Source: Mucilaginibacter sp. UBA5151
GTDB lineage: Bacteria > Bacteroidota > Bacteroidia > Sphingobacteriales > Sphingobacteriaceae
NCBI GenBank assembly: GCA_002413785.1
Contig: DHXR01000004.1
Span: 52,764-116,763, forward strand
Reading direction: 5' to 3'
Length of the DNA stretch: 64,000 bases
Shown: one piece after another, positions 8,821-17,335 of the stretch
Layout of the letters: every line of letters begins with the position of its first letter
Numbering within the stretch: the first letter of the stretch is position 1
Position numbers and translations under genes: made by a program
The notes under the pieces: generated by a model
Seen by the model: the letters and a program-made list of their open reading frames with translations, nothing else
What the model was told of the DNA's origin: nothing
Databases searched by the model: none

Positions 8821-10698
8821 TTATATCGAGTTTACTTCGGTAATACCGTAACGTTTTAATATCTGTATGGAGTTGGTTTTTTCCACATCGGTAAAGCCGG
8901 TGTCTTTAAATATCACCCTACAGGTTGAGGGATCCAGTTTGGTTTTCCATTGACCTATCCCTTCGGCAACATCGGTACTAATATTATCAGCCAGACAAAT
9001 AAAGAGCGCGCCTAATCCTATACTAAATACCTTTTTACCAACTATTATCTTTTCCTCAATAGGTTGGGTTAAATCTAAGCCGCTTTTTAACAACACTTCA
9101 TAAAGCACATCATCTTCGGTACGTGCTTCTTTTATATTGTTGGCTGAATTAAAAAGGTTCTGTTCAAAATTGTCAATACTTCCATCCCAGGCATTAACAT
9201 TAGAACTGTCTAACTTAAAAGCCTTAAAGCCAATATCTAACGTTTTATTTTCATCAGTAAACAAATTGTTACTGGTTTCACTTTTAACCTTTTCTCCTGC
9301 TCGCCTTATTCTTTCTTTGGTGATCTCAGATATTTTCTTGTACCCTAATTTATATGGAAGGGAATCTTGATCTAAATCTTCCGGTAGTTGAACATTGATA
9401 AACTTTCTTTTACCTCCATCGTCTGCATTTATACGCATAACAGCATGTGCGGTGGTTCCTGACCCAGCAAAAAAATCCAAAACAACAAACTCTTTTTCAA
9501 GATGGAATAGCTTTAAAAATTTCACTATCAAATTTGTCGGTTTAGGAGTATCAAACACAACATTGCCGTCAAATAATTCTTTTATTTCAGAATTTGCTTG
9601 CCTTGTTGTGCCGGAATCTTCATCTGCCCAAATATTTTCTGGGGTCCGTCCTAATTGTTTTTTTAAATAGATCTTTCTTATTATTTTAGTCTCATCTGAA
9701 ACGAAAATTATTTCACCACTTTTAATTTTTTCAGCAATCGTTTCCTTTGCCCACCTCCACCCTAAGTCGGGGGGCAATATTTGTTTGCCTGAAGGTGTAG
9801 TTATGTTAAAACACAATGTCTTTCTATAACTTGGACTTCTAACGTCACCACTCCTCCAGTCACCATTTATGTCCCCATCAGGATTCGAATAATTTTTATT
9901 GTCTTCTTCAGTCCTTGGTAAAGACAATGATTGGAGTTTTTCGGATTTCCTATAAATAATTTGATAATTATAATGTCTTGAGAAATATGGTTCATCGTTT
10001 TTACTTTGATAAGTATGTTTCCAGATCACGGAAGCTACAAAGTTTTCTTCACCAAATATTTCATCACATATTTTACGCAAATTTTGAACTTCATTGTCAT
10101 CAATACTGATAATTATTATACCGTCATCTAAAAGAAGATTTCTTGCCAATTTTATTCTGGGATATATCATATTTAGCCAGTTGCTGTGATAGCGCCCGTC
10201 GCTTTCAGTATTAGTTGCCAGCTTTTTACCCTCCTCATCTGTTTGCCCTGTAATAGCTAAATAATTTCCCAAGTTATCGTTATAGTTATCTTTGTACACA
10301 AAATCCCGCCCTGTGTTATAGGGCGGATCTATGTAAATCATTTTGATACGACCTGCATAACTTTTTTGCAGCAGTTTAAGCACTTCGAGGTTATCACCCT
10401 CTATAAATATATTTTCGGTGGTGTCCCAGTCTTTACCATCAGCTTTATTAGGCCTCAAAGTCCCGGTACTTGGTTTATTAGCTTCCTGCCGGGCCTGGCT
10501 TTTACCAGCCCATGTAAAGCGGTAAAACTCATCTCCGGTTTCTACTTCTTCACCCAACAAAGCCTTTAATTCCTCAACATCAACTTTCCCTTCCTTAACA
10601 ATAGTAGGGAACAGCGCTTTTAGTGTTTCCAGGTTTTGTTTTACTATATCTTCACTTTGGCTTAGTTGGTGGCCTGCTACAATCTTTTCCATTAACAT
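8821..10698 (-). CDS. mod: Type III DNA-adenine methyltransferase Mod
   Basis: Mod methylates adenine in a short asymmetric site, sets the specificity of the complex and protects the host. The catalytic DPPYNTG sits at residue 124 and the AdoMet-binding LDFFAGSGTT near residue 405. That order (DPPY first) is the beta class, as expected for type III Mod. Between them lies the long target-recognition region (about residues 210-370), the part that normally varies among strains. Length 625 residues. It starts with MLMEKIVAG; an internal ATG two codons later is equally possible. It follows the DUF4391 gene by 2 bases. Confidence 0.93.
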   Translation of the reverse strand: MLMEKIVAGHQLSQSEDIVKQNLETLKALFPTIVKEGKVDVEELKALLGEEVETGDEFYRFTWAGKSQARQEANKPSTGTLRPNKADGKDWDTTENIFIEGDNLEVLKLLQKSYAGRIKMIYIDPPYNTGRDFVYKDNYNDNLGNYLAITGQTDEEGKKLATNTESDGRYHSNWLNMIYPRIKLARNLLLDDGIIIISIDDNEVQNLRKICDEIFGEENFVASVIWKHTYQSKNDEPYFSRHYNYQIIYRKSEKLQSLSLPRTEEDNKNYSNPDGDINGDWRSGDVRSPSYRKTLCFNITTPSGKQILPPDLGWRWAKETIAEKIKSGEIIFVSDETKIIRKIYLKKQLGRTPENIWADEDSGTTRQANSEIKELFDGNVVFDTPKPTNLIVKFLKLFHLEKEFVVLDFFAGSGTTAHAVMRINADDGGKRKFINVQLPEDLDQDSLPYKLGYKKISEITKERIRRAGEKVKSETSNNLFTDENKTLDIGFKAFKLDSSNVNAWDGSIDNFEQNLFNSANNIKEARTEDDVLYEVLLKSGLDLTQPIEEKIIVGKKVFSIGLGALFICLADNISTDVAEGIGQWKTKLDPSTCRVIFKDTGFTDVEKTNSIQILKRYGITEVNSI

Positions 10699-10700
10699 AT

Positions 10701-11465
10701 TTATATTAGCGCGGATAGGCGTTCTATTTCTTTTCGTTTATCGTTTATCGTTACATTCAATTGAACACGCTGGTTCAGCTGTGTTTCTTTTTTAGCCTGG
10801 TTTTGAAGGCTCATGATCTCTTTTTTCAACTCCTCAATCCGCTCTAACCGTAGTAGATCTTCCTGGGTACGGTTTTGTGTCCGGGGTATAAATACTCCCG
10901 ACAGGTTGGCTACTTGCAAAGATATAATACGCTGCGTATAGGCGTTGTAAAAGGTTTGCAGGTTGGTTTTGTCCAAAGTCGCAAAATTAAAGCTATTTAA
11001 AAAATCCTGTTGATTTTTATTTGGTTCACTTCGTAGAATGTCCTCTGTAAAATATCTTTTATCAATGGTTCGCCTGCTGCTATCATTCTGGTTTATCTTT
11101 TTATCGCAGGTGTTAAATACATAAGCCTGGTCATTATAAATGCAAAGTAATATTGGATAAGGAATATACTTTTGTATCAGTTCAGCAATTTTTTGCTTAT
11201 TGCGTTCAAAGTCATTATCAGTTGTTTGTACGGTGATCACCTGTACCTCTTCATAAATATACTGTTCATCCTTCCAGGCGATAATATTTGAGCTTGCCGG
11301 GCCAATGCTGGCAACCCAGTTTATGGCCTCAATAATATTATAGTCGTCCAACAATGATCTTTCGGCACTGGTGAGGTCGAAATTACGTTTAAAAAATGCC
11401 TTTGTTATTTTTTTGTTTAACAGGCATCTTTCAGGTAACTGCAATATCCTATTTATGCCATCCAT
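10701..11465 (-). CDS. DUF4391 protein of the type III locus
   Basis: The protein has 254 residues with the DUF4391 pattern: an N-terminal RILQLPERCLLNKKITKAFF block, an EAINWVASIGP block, an EEVQVITVQ strand, and a coiled-coil C-terminus (about residues 205-254, rich in E, K, L and Q). DUF4391 genes are typically found between a helicase and mod in type III-like loci; the molecular role is not known to me. It may be an adaptor tying the helicase to Mod. The gene abuts its neighbours (1 base from the helicase stop, 2 from mod), which argues for stoichiometric co-expression. Confidence 0.8.
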   Translation of the reverse strand: MDGINRILQLPERCLLNKKITKAFFKRNFDLTSAERSLLDDYNIIEAINWVASIGPASSNIIAWKDEQYIYEEVQVITVQTTDNDFERNKQKIAELIQKYIPYPILLCIYNDQAYVFNTCDKKINQNDSSRRTIDKRYFTEDILRSEPNKNQQDFLNSFNFATLDKTNLQTFYNAYTQRIISLQVANLSGVFIPRTQNRTQEDLLRLERIEELKKEIMSLQNQAKKETQLNQRVQLNVTINDKRKEIERLSALI

Positions 11466-14400
11466 TTATTTTATCACTAAAAAAGAGATGAGTTCAAAAT
11501 TACTATCAGTACTGTTCTTGGTCATTTTAGTACCCCCAGGCATCGCCAAGGTATCCAGGCCAAGTTCATCTTCCACACCATTCAGGTTCGCGATAGCAGC
11601 AGCTAAAAGCTCTGTATAGGCATCCATCAGTCGGCCACCTTTGGTTTCTTTATCAAATGCGCCCACCAGGTCATTCAAAAGCTCCTTGTGGCCCAAACAT
11701 AACTTTTTAAAATAGTCCAGGCACTTTTTAGGGTTGTTTCCCGGTATAAAAATATTGCCGTCCATAGCCACATAACATAAATGGTAAGGATAAATAGCAT
11801 TATTGCTATAGGCATCATCAACAGCGGCACCTATATTCTTCAGACAAAAAATCACACCCTTAACCGCATCTGTTAAGTTTACCTGTGTGATGGCATATAT
11901 GCCTTTGGGTAACAAATTATAGTTTTCCCTGTCCTCTAAAGTAAGCCTGTCTGCATCAATTTTAAAATCGTTAAAGGTAAGGTCGGTTATACTAATACCA
12001 CCTTCAATGTCTTCCAGGTCGAGCACTTTTTCCTTAAGTTGTTTAAGCTGCCGTTTGCGATATTCCAGGTCCTGCTTTTGTCCCACGGTTTCATCAATGA
12101 TATTATCATCACCAGTGGCAGAAACGTCAAGTATTTGCATTCGGCCCTGTACCCGGCTGATAAGGTCAATATAATTATCCAGATCAAGGTTGGGGAAGAA
12201 ATTAACAAGCTTTATCCGCTTATTTTTTGAACCTATGCGGTCAATACGGCCAAACCGCTGTATAATGCGTACCGGGTTCCAGTGTATATCATAGTTTACC
12301 AGGTAGTCGCAATCCTGTAGGTTTTGACCCTCTGATATGCAATCGGTACAAAATAGAATATCAATATCTACCTTATTATCCGGGAATATTTGATCCCTTT
12401 TTTTTGATAATGGCGAAAAGTTGGTTAGCACCGAACTCAAATCAGTCCTGCAATTTGGCAAATTGGTTCTATTGGTATCGCCACCAGTAACCTGTGCCGA
12501 ATATAAGCCAAGGTCGTCCCTGATCCACAAGTGCAGGTTATCGTATAAATAAATAACGGTATCAGCAAAAGCTGAAAATATGATGATCTTATTATTACCG
12601 GGATTAATTGGATTTGCAATTTTGTCCGCTATAAGCTGTTTAAGGTCACGCAGTTTGGCATCCCTGTTTATATCAATTACCTTAGTGATGGATAATAAGT
12701 CTGTTATCCGTTTCCTGTCATCTAATAATTCTTCGCGGCACCTGATCAAATCAATATCCTGTAGCAATACTTTTACCTTACCACCTACCAGCAAATCTTC
12801 CAATAAATCATCATCAAAATCGATAGCATTAATATCCAGGTTTGCATCAAATAAGGTATTGCTTTGGGCATGATCAACTTTATCCAGTAAAAAATTGATC
12901 TGCCTCAATAATGATTCCAGGGTAAGATAAAAAGAATGAATGGAACTTTCCAGTCGTTTAAGTAGGTTTACACGCATTAAATGAATCAGGCTACTCTCAC
13001 GCTCCACCTGCCTGAATATGCTTCCTGTAGCTGTTGTAATGTCGTATTTAGCCGCATAGGCTTCTCTCTTATCAGCCCTTACATAGGATAGTGGTGAATA
13101 GAATTTGAGATTTAAGGCATTGAGTTCGTTGTTTACAATATCTATTCCCGGAAACTTGCCATTAGTATCAAAATCAGATGTTTTGGTATCGGGCGCTAAG
13201 CGTTCAGGAAACTGCCCAATGTCCGTAACATCATAGTATTTTTGAATATGCTTACGGGAACGGGCTATAGTAAGCAGGTCGAGAATCCTGAAATAGGAGC
13301 CGTCCAAACTTTCAATTAACGAATCCCTGTTAAAGTTATCACCGTCCCTTGCCTTTAGCCAGGCATTAAACCGTTGCTGTGCTTTGCGCAGGGTAATGTC
13401 AATACTGCTGATACCGAATGCTGCCAATGCCGTATCATTCTGTTCAGTAATAAATGCTATTTGATTTTTAATGTCATTCATCCGGGTGTTAACCGGTGTG
13501 GCCGAAAGCATCAGCACCTTGGTTTTTACCCCCGTTTTTATAATATCATTCATCAGGCGCTGGTAACGGGTAATCCCTTCCCTCTTTGGCGGGTTGTTGC
13601 GGAAATTATGTGATTCATCAATTACGATCAAATCATAGTTTCCCCAATTAACAGTCTCCAGATTTATATCACCCGAAAAGCCATTCTCACGCGAAAGGTC
13701 TGTATGGTTTAAAACATCAAAATTGAACCTGTCTTTTGCAAGGATATTTCTGACATCATTTTGTGCGTACACTATCCAGTTATCCCTAAGTTTTTTAGGG
13801 CAAAGTACCAGGACACGGTCATTCCGCATCTGGTAATATTTCATAACTGCCAAGGCTTCAAAAGTTTTGCCCAGACCTACACTGTCGGCTATGATACATC
13901 CACCATACGTTTCAATCTTATCAATAGCCCCCAGCACCGCGTCCTGTTGAAAGTTATAAAGCATCCCCCATATCAGCGTATCCTTAAAACCAATTTTCTT
14001 TAACCGCTGCTCAGATGCTTCATCTATGGTAGCCCCCTGGAAAATATGGTACAAATTAAACTTGTAAATATCCTCTGGCTTATGGTTTATACAGGCCTTT
14101 TCAATAATACCCAGTATGCTATCTTTAATGTCTCTGCCACTATTTCCCCAAAACTGCCCGAATAAGTTCAGGTATTGGTTACCAATATCTTCAAATGAGG
14201 TAGTGATAACAGGATGCAAGGAAGGCAGCAAACCGAAACTTACTAAATTAAGATCGTGAGGCGCAATGGAAAAGCAATGGGTTATGTTCTCATTTTTAAC
14301 AAGGATAAACTTCTGGCCGCCCATGTTACCGTATCGGATCTGGCATTTGTCCTTTACAGTATGATAGGCATTTTCGGCCTTAAACTTTCCTTTCAGATCA

Positions 14401-14624
14401 AGATACTGGCTGCATTCACGTTCATCATAAGCAAACCGGATGTCCTGAGCTACATCACCATCAATCAATATTTGGATTTGCTTTACGCCACTTAGTTCGG
14501 GTGCCAACTCAAATACTGCGTTGACAGTAAAGTAAGAAGCACTTATAAAAACCTCAGATCCTTCAACCAGTTGTTTTTTTATTTCATCAAATAAGCGGGT
14601 CTCCTGGTTGTTTATAAGCTTCAC
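11466..14624 (-). CDS. PLD-like/SNF2 helicase of the type III locus
   Basis: The first gene of the defence operon, 1052 residues. The N-terminal about 160 residues resemble the phospholipase D-like module common in such helicases (ISASYFTVNAVFEL, then IQILID), but I do not see an HKD catalytic motif, so this part may be structural. The SF2/SNF2 motor follows: ADSVGLGKTFEAL (about residue 245), IDESHNF (about 335), LSATPVNTR (about 370), and C-terminal IQRFGRIDRIGS (about 795). The frame opens with GTG at 14624 and no ATG is close by. It is likely a DNA translocase serving the Mod/Res pair; whether it is needed for restriction is unknown. Confidence 0.85.
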   Translation of the reverse strand: MKLINNQETRLFDEIKKQLVEGSEVFISASYFTVNAVFELAPELSGVKQIQILIDGDVAQDIRFAYDERECSQYLDLKGKFKAENAYHTVKDKCQIRYGNMGGQKFILVKNENITHCFSIAPHDLNLVSFGLLPSLHPVITTSFEDIGNQYLNLFGQFWGNSGRDIKDSILGIIEKACINHKPEDIYKFNLYHIFQGATIDEASEQRLKKIGFKDTLIWGMLYNFQQDAVLGAIDKIETYGGCIIADSVGLGKTFEALAVMKYYQMRNDRVLVLCPKKLRDNWIVYAQNDVRNILAKDRFNFDVLNHTDLSRENGFSGDINLETVNWGNYDLIVIDESHNFRNNPPKREGITRYQRLMNDIIKTGVKTKVLMLSATPVNTRMNDIKNQIAFITEQNDTALAAFGISSIDITLRKAQQRFNAWLKARDGDNFNRDSLIESLDGSYFRILDLLTIARSRKHIQKYYDVTDIGQFPERLAPDTKTSDFDTNGKFPGIDIVNNELNALNLKFYSPLSYVRADKREAYAAKYDITTATGSIFRQVERESSLIHLMRVNLLKRLESSIHSFYLTLESLLRQINFLLDKVDHAQSNTLFDANLDINAIDFDDDLLEDLLVGGKVKVLLQDIDLIRCREELLDDRKRITDLLSITKVIDINRDAKLRDLKQLIADKIANPINPGNNKIIIFSAFADTVIYLYDNLHLWIRDDLGLYSAQVTGGDTNRTNLPNCRTDLSSVLTNFSPLSKKRDQIFPDNKVDIDILFCTDCISEGQNLQDCDYLVNYDIHWNPVRIIQRFGRIDRIGSKNKRIKLVNFFPNLDLDNYIDLISRVQGRMQILDVSATGDDNIIDETVGQKQDLEYRKRQLKQLKEKVLDLEDIEGGISITDLTFNDFKIDADRLTLEDRENYNLLPKGIYAITQVNLTDAVKGVIFCLKNIGAAVDDAYSNNAIYPYHLCYVAMDGNIFIPGNNPKKCLDYFKKLCLGHKELLNDLVGAFDKETKGGRLMDAYTELLAAAIANLNGVEDELGLDTLAMPGGTKMTKNSTDSNFELISFLVIK

Positions 14625-14747
14625 ACGAATAGGGTTTGTCGGCTAAGTTAGTAAGAAGTTTAGATATTCTTAAGATTGGGTAAATATGGGCTAATTCAAA
14701 TAAGCTTGATCACTTGATTGTTTAAATATTTTTATAATTTTATATCA

Positions 14748-14981
14748 ATGCAAACCGCCGAAGAATTTGAAATCGATATCCAGGGCCTTGTTTTAAAAGT
14801 AACAAGCCACATCATTAACGGTGATGAAATCTTCAGAATCGTTTTTTCTGATAATAGGCCTCCTTTGATCGTCATCGAAGCGATTGCTGGATCACGGCCA
14901 TTTTGGACCTCCGTCCCGCAAGGCCGGCAAAAGGAAGCGGAATTTTTTGGAGCGCGAATTGCTGATCATTTTAAAAAATAA
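14748..14981 (+). CDS. Small protein ahead of the SRAP gene, unknown
   Basis: Seventy-seven residues starting MQTAEEFEIDIQ (ATG at 14748; an in-frame ATG at 14718 would add ten residues). No signal peptide or membrane segment; predicted alternating strands and a final helix (EAEFFGARIADHF). It stops 4 bases before the SRAP start, so it is probably translated with it. I do not recognise a family. The gap from 14625 to 14747 must carry the divergent promoters for this gene and the helicase operon. Confidence 0.6.
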   Translation: MQTAEEFEIDIQGLVLKVTSHIINGDEIFRIVFSDNRPPLIVIEAIAGSRPFWTSVPQGRQKEAEFFGARIADHFKK

Positions 14982-14985
14982 GATT

Positions 14986-15807
14986 ATGTGCTATTACAAC
15001 GGACAAAAAGTATCAAGAGCCGATTTTATAAAATTGCTGCAATTGGAAAAAGCGGTAAAGAATTATGACTTTTTGAACCGAGCGGTTCATAATGGCTTTG
15101 CTTACGGCCCGATTGCTGTACTTAAACGAAATGCTGCCGAAACCAATTTCGATATTGTCCAGATGGAATGGGGATTTTTGCCTTCCTACCTAAAGAACAG
15201 GGAAAAGGTGAGCCAATTCCGGAATGGCTATAAGGATGAAAAGGGACAATGGCATATCGGATACACAACCCTCAATGCCAAAGCAGAAAATTTATTTTTA
15301 AACGAGAAGGGAAATCCATCCATTTACGCAGATGCAACGAGAAAGCGTAGATGCCTGGTTTTATCCACTGGGTTTTTTGAATGGCGACACGTTTTTCCAT
15401 TAAATAAGAAGACCGGGCAGCCACTAAAGACAGCGATTAAGTACCCCTATTACATTTCAGTTAAAGACGAAGAATATTTCTATATGGCCGGAATTTGGCA
15501 AGAATGGACGGATAAAGATACCGGTGAAACGGTGGAAACCGTAGCCGTCATTACTGCGGAGGCAAACCCTTTAATGCAGCAGGTTCATAACTCCAAAAAG
15601 CGGATGCCTACTATTTTGACTGACGAACTGGCTTATGAGTGGATGTTCGGAGACCTGAGCGATGAAAGGATCACAGAAATTGCTCTAACACAATATCCTG
15701 CAAAACAGATGGATGCGTGTACAATTGCTAAAGAGTTTTTAGCTTCGTTGGAGCCTGCAACACCGTTTGCATATGAAGACTTGCCGGCATTGGAGTACAA
15801 TCTATAA
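14986..15807 (+). CDS. SRAP/HMCES-type abasic-site protein (YedK family)
   Basis: SRAP proteins trap abasic sites in single-stranded DNA by a covalent bond through Cys2. The start at 14986 places that cysteine directly after Met (MCYYNGQ), which fixes the start; the longer frame from 14884 would bury it. Other family residues: N in TLNAKAEN (about residue 95), E in GFFEW (about 128), and the HNSKKRMPTIL segment (about 200) with the conserved histidine and RMP. Length 273 residues, a little above the usual 220, from insertions around residues 130-145. It opens a damage-response cassette with the two polymerases downstream, so it may be SOS-controlled, though I see no clear LexA box. Confidence 0.92.
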   Translation: MCYYNGQKVSRADFIKLLQLEKAVKNYDFLNRAVHNGFAYGPIAVLKRNAAETNFDIVQMEWGFLPSYLKNREKVSQFRNGYKDEKGQWHIGYTTLNAKAENLFLNEKGNPSIYADATRKRRCLVLSTGFFEWRHVFPLNKKTGQPLKTAIKYPYYISVKDEEYFYMAGIWQEWTDKDTGETVETVAVITAEANPLMQQVHNSKKRMPTILTDELAYEWMFGDLSDERITEIALTQYPAKQMDACTIAKEFLASLEPATPFAYEDLPALEYNL

Positions 15808-15817
15808 TAGGCAGGCT

Positions 15818-16054
15818 TTATAAATAATGTGCTTCTATTTTATCAATAACCTGGTTGATTGTTTCTTTATCTAATCCTCCAGGGTTTTTACAGGTGCGTA
15901 AATAATCGCCATCCGGTTCAACTGTCAGCACCAACAGACCTTTTCGAAACACGTCAAATTTACTCCTCACCCCTTTTAGATTCGATGAATCTTTTACCTC
16001 AAAAGGTTGCAATTGATGTCCATATCCTACAGTAATCTCGAAAACGTTTTCCAT
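15818..16054 (-). CDS. Small hypothetical protein
   Basis: Seventy-eight residues on the minus strand, ending 10 bases from the SRAP stop (convergent). Acidic and basic residues are mixed; strands run to about residue 55, then a helix (INQVIDKIEAHYL). No family recognised. The ATG at 16052-16054 is followed by a sensible ENVFEITVG start. Its position between SRAP and dinB, on the other strand, suggests a conserved passenger of the cassette. Confidence 0.5.
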   Translation of the reverse strand: MENVFEITVGYGHQLQPFEVKDSSNLKGVRSKFDVFRKGLLVLTVEPDGDYLRTCKNPGGLDKETINQVIDKIEAHYL

Positions 16055-16173
16055 TGTTACGCTAATTTACTGATAAGCAAGCAAACAAAACAATTGTGAA
16101 AATTATTTTCTATTCATTTGGCAATTGCTAAATTTTTTAGCATAATTTTATAGCCCACAAATTGACGTACAAA

Positions 16174-17331
16174 ATGGAAACGAAACGCCACATCATCCAC
16201 ATGGATCAGGATGCCTTTTTTGTATCGGTTGAGGTACGGAAAGACCCGAGGTTAATAGGGAAGCCTGTCATCATTGGCAGCCCCTCTGACCGAGGTGTAG
16301 TCGCATCATGCAGCTACGAAGCCAGGAAATTTGGGGTTCATTCTGCGATGCCATCACGAATGGCCCGGATGCTTTGCCCTCACGCGGTATGGATACGTGG
16401 TAGCATGGATGAATATTCAAAAGCATCTCATGAGATCACAGCAATTTTAAAGGAGCGGGTTCCGCTTATCGAAAAAGCCAGTATTGACGAGCATTATATT
16501 GATATGACCGGTATGGATCGTTTTCACGGTACAATGAAATATGCGCATGAATTACGGCAAAGGGTTATAAGTGAAACGGGATTGCCTATTTCTTTTGGCC
16601 TTTCTGTGAATAAAACTGTGTCAAAAATGGCCACCAACGAATGTAAGCCAAACGGGGAGCTTAATATTGAGCAGCCCGGCGTCCAGCCGTTTTTAAATCC
16701 GCTTTCGATCCGCAAAATTCCCGGACTTGGTGAAAAGACTTTTATCAAACTAAGCGATATGGGCATTAAGCGGATACACGCCCTAACACTTGTTCACCCG
16801 GATTATATGAAAAGTATTCTCGGCAAGAATGGTCTTTGGCTTTTACAAAAAGCAAAGGGTATTGACTATTCCCCTGTCATCCCGTACCAGGAACAAAAAT
16901 CCATCGGTACGCAATGCACCTTTAAGGCGGACAGCATCGATATTGAATCCATCAATAATCTTTTAACGTCTATGGTCATGGATTTGGCTTTCGAACTCCG
17001 GCAAAAACAAAAGCTCACGGCCTGTATAATGGTGACGATCCGATATTCCACTTTTGAAGACGTCACCAAACAAGCCACAATACCATATACTTCACTTGAT
17101 AGCGTTCTGATAAAAAAGACAAAAGAGCTTTTCAAAGAAGTTTATGCCAAAAGGGTTTTGTTGCGGTTGGTTGGTGTACGGCTTTCAAATCTTGTAAACG
17201 GTTTCGAACAGATTGATCTTTACACAGAATCAGAGGAACAATACAGTTTATGCCAGGCACTGGATAAAATCCGCAGGCGTTTTGGCCCTCAATCTATCAA
17301 GCTGGCATCAGGTATCGACTTAAACCTTTAA
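16174..17331 (+). CDS. dinB: Y-family DNA polymerase (Pol IV/DinB type)
   Basis: A low-fidelity lesion-bypass polymerase of 385 residues. The palm motifs are clear: HMDQDAFFVSVE at the N-terminus (first catalytic Asp) and KASIDEHYIDMTG near residue 105 (second catalytic acid pair). The steric segment CSYEARKFGVHSAMP and the helix-hairpin-helix region (IRKIPGLGEKTFIKL, about residue 175) follow, with a little-finger domain at the C-terminus. I chose the ATG at 16174 (METKRHIIHMDQ) over an in-frame TTG at 16162. Only 4 bases separate it from the alpha-subunit gene, so the two form a mutagenesis operon. The short reverse-palindrome AT-rich sequence near 16125-16142 may be its operator. Confidence 0.92.
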   Translation: METKRHIIHMDQDAFFVSVEVRKDPRLIGKPVIIGSPSDRGVVASCSYEARKFGVHSAMPSRMARMLCPHAVWIRGSMDEYSKASHEITAILKERVPLIEKASIDEHYIDMTGMDRFHGTMKYAHELRQRVISETGLPISFGLSVNKTVSKMATNECKPNGELNIEQPGVQPFLNPLSIRKIPGLGEKTFIKLSDMGIKRIHALTLVHPDYMKSILGKNGLWLLQKAKGIDYSPVIPYQEQKSIGTQCTFKADSIDIESINNLLTSMVMDLAFELRQKQKLTACIMVTIRYSTFEDVTKQATIPYTSLDSVLIKKTKELFKEVYAKRVLLRLVGVRLSNLVNGFEQIDLYTESEEQYSLCQALDKIRRRFGPQSIKLASGIDLNL

Positions 17332-17335
17332 AGTT

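Noticed and set aside
8821..14624. Whether the locus is a DISARM or BREX system
   Set aside because: The DUF1998 helicase and DrmB of DISARM, and the PglZ, BrxC and BrxL genes of BREX, are all absent; mod and res are typical type III.
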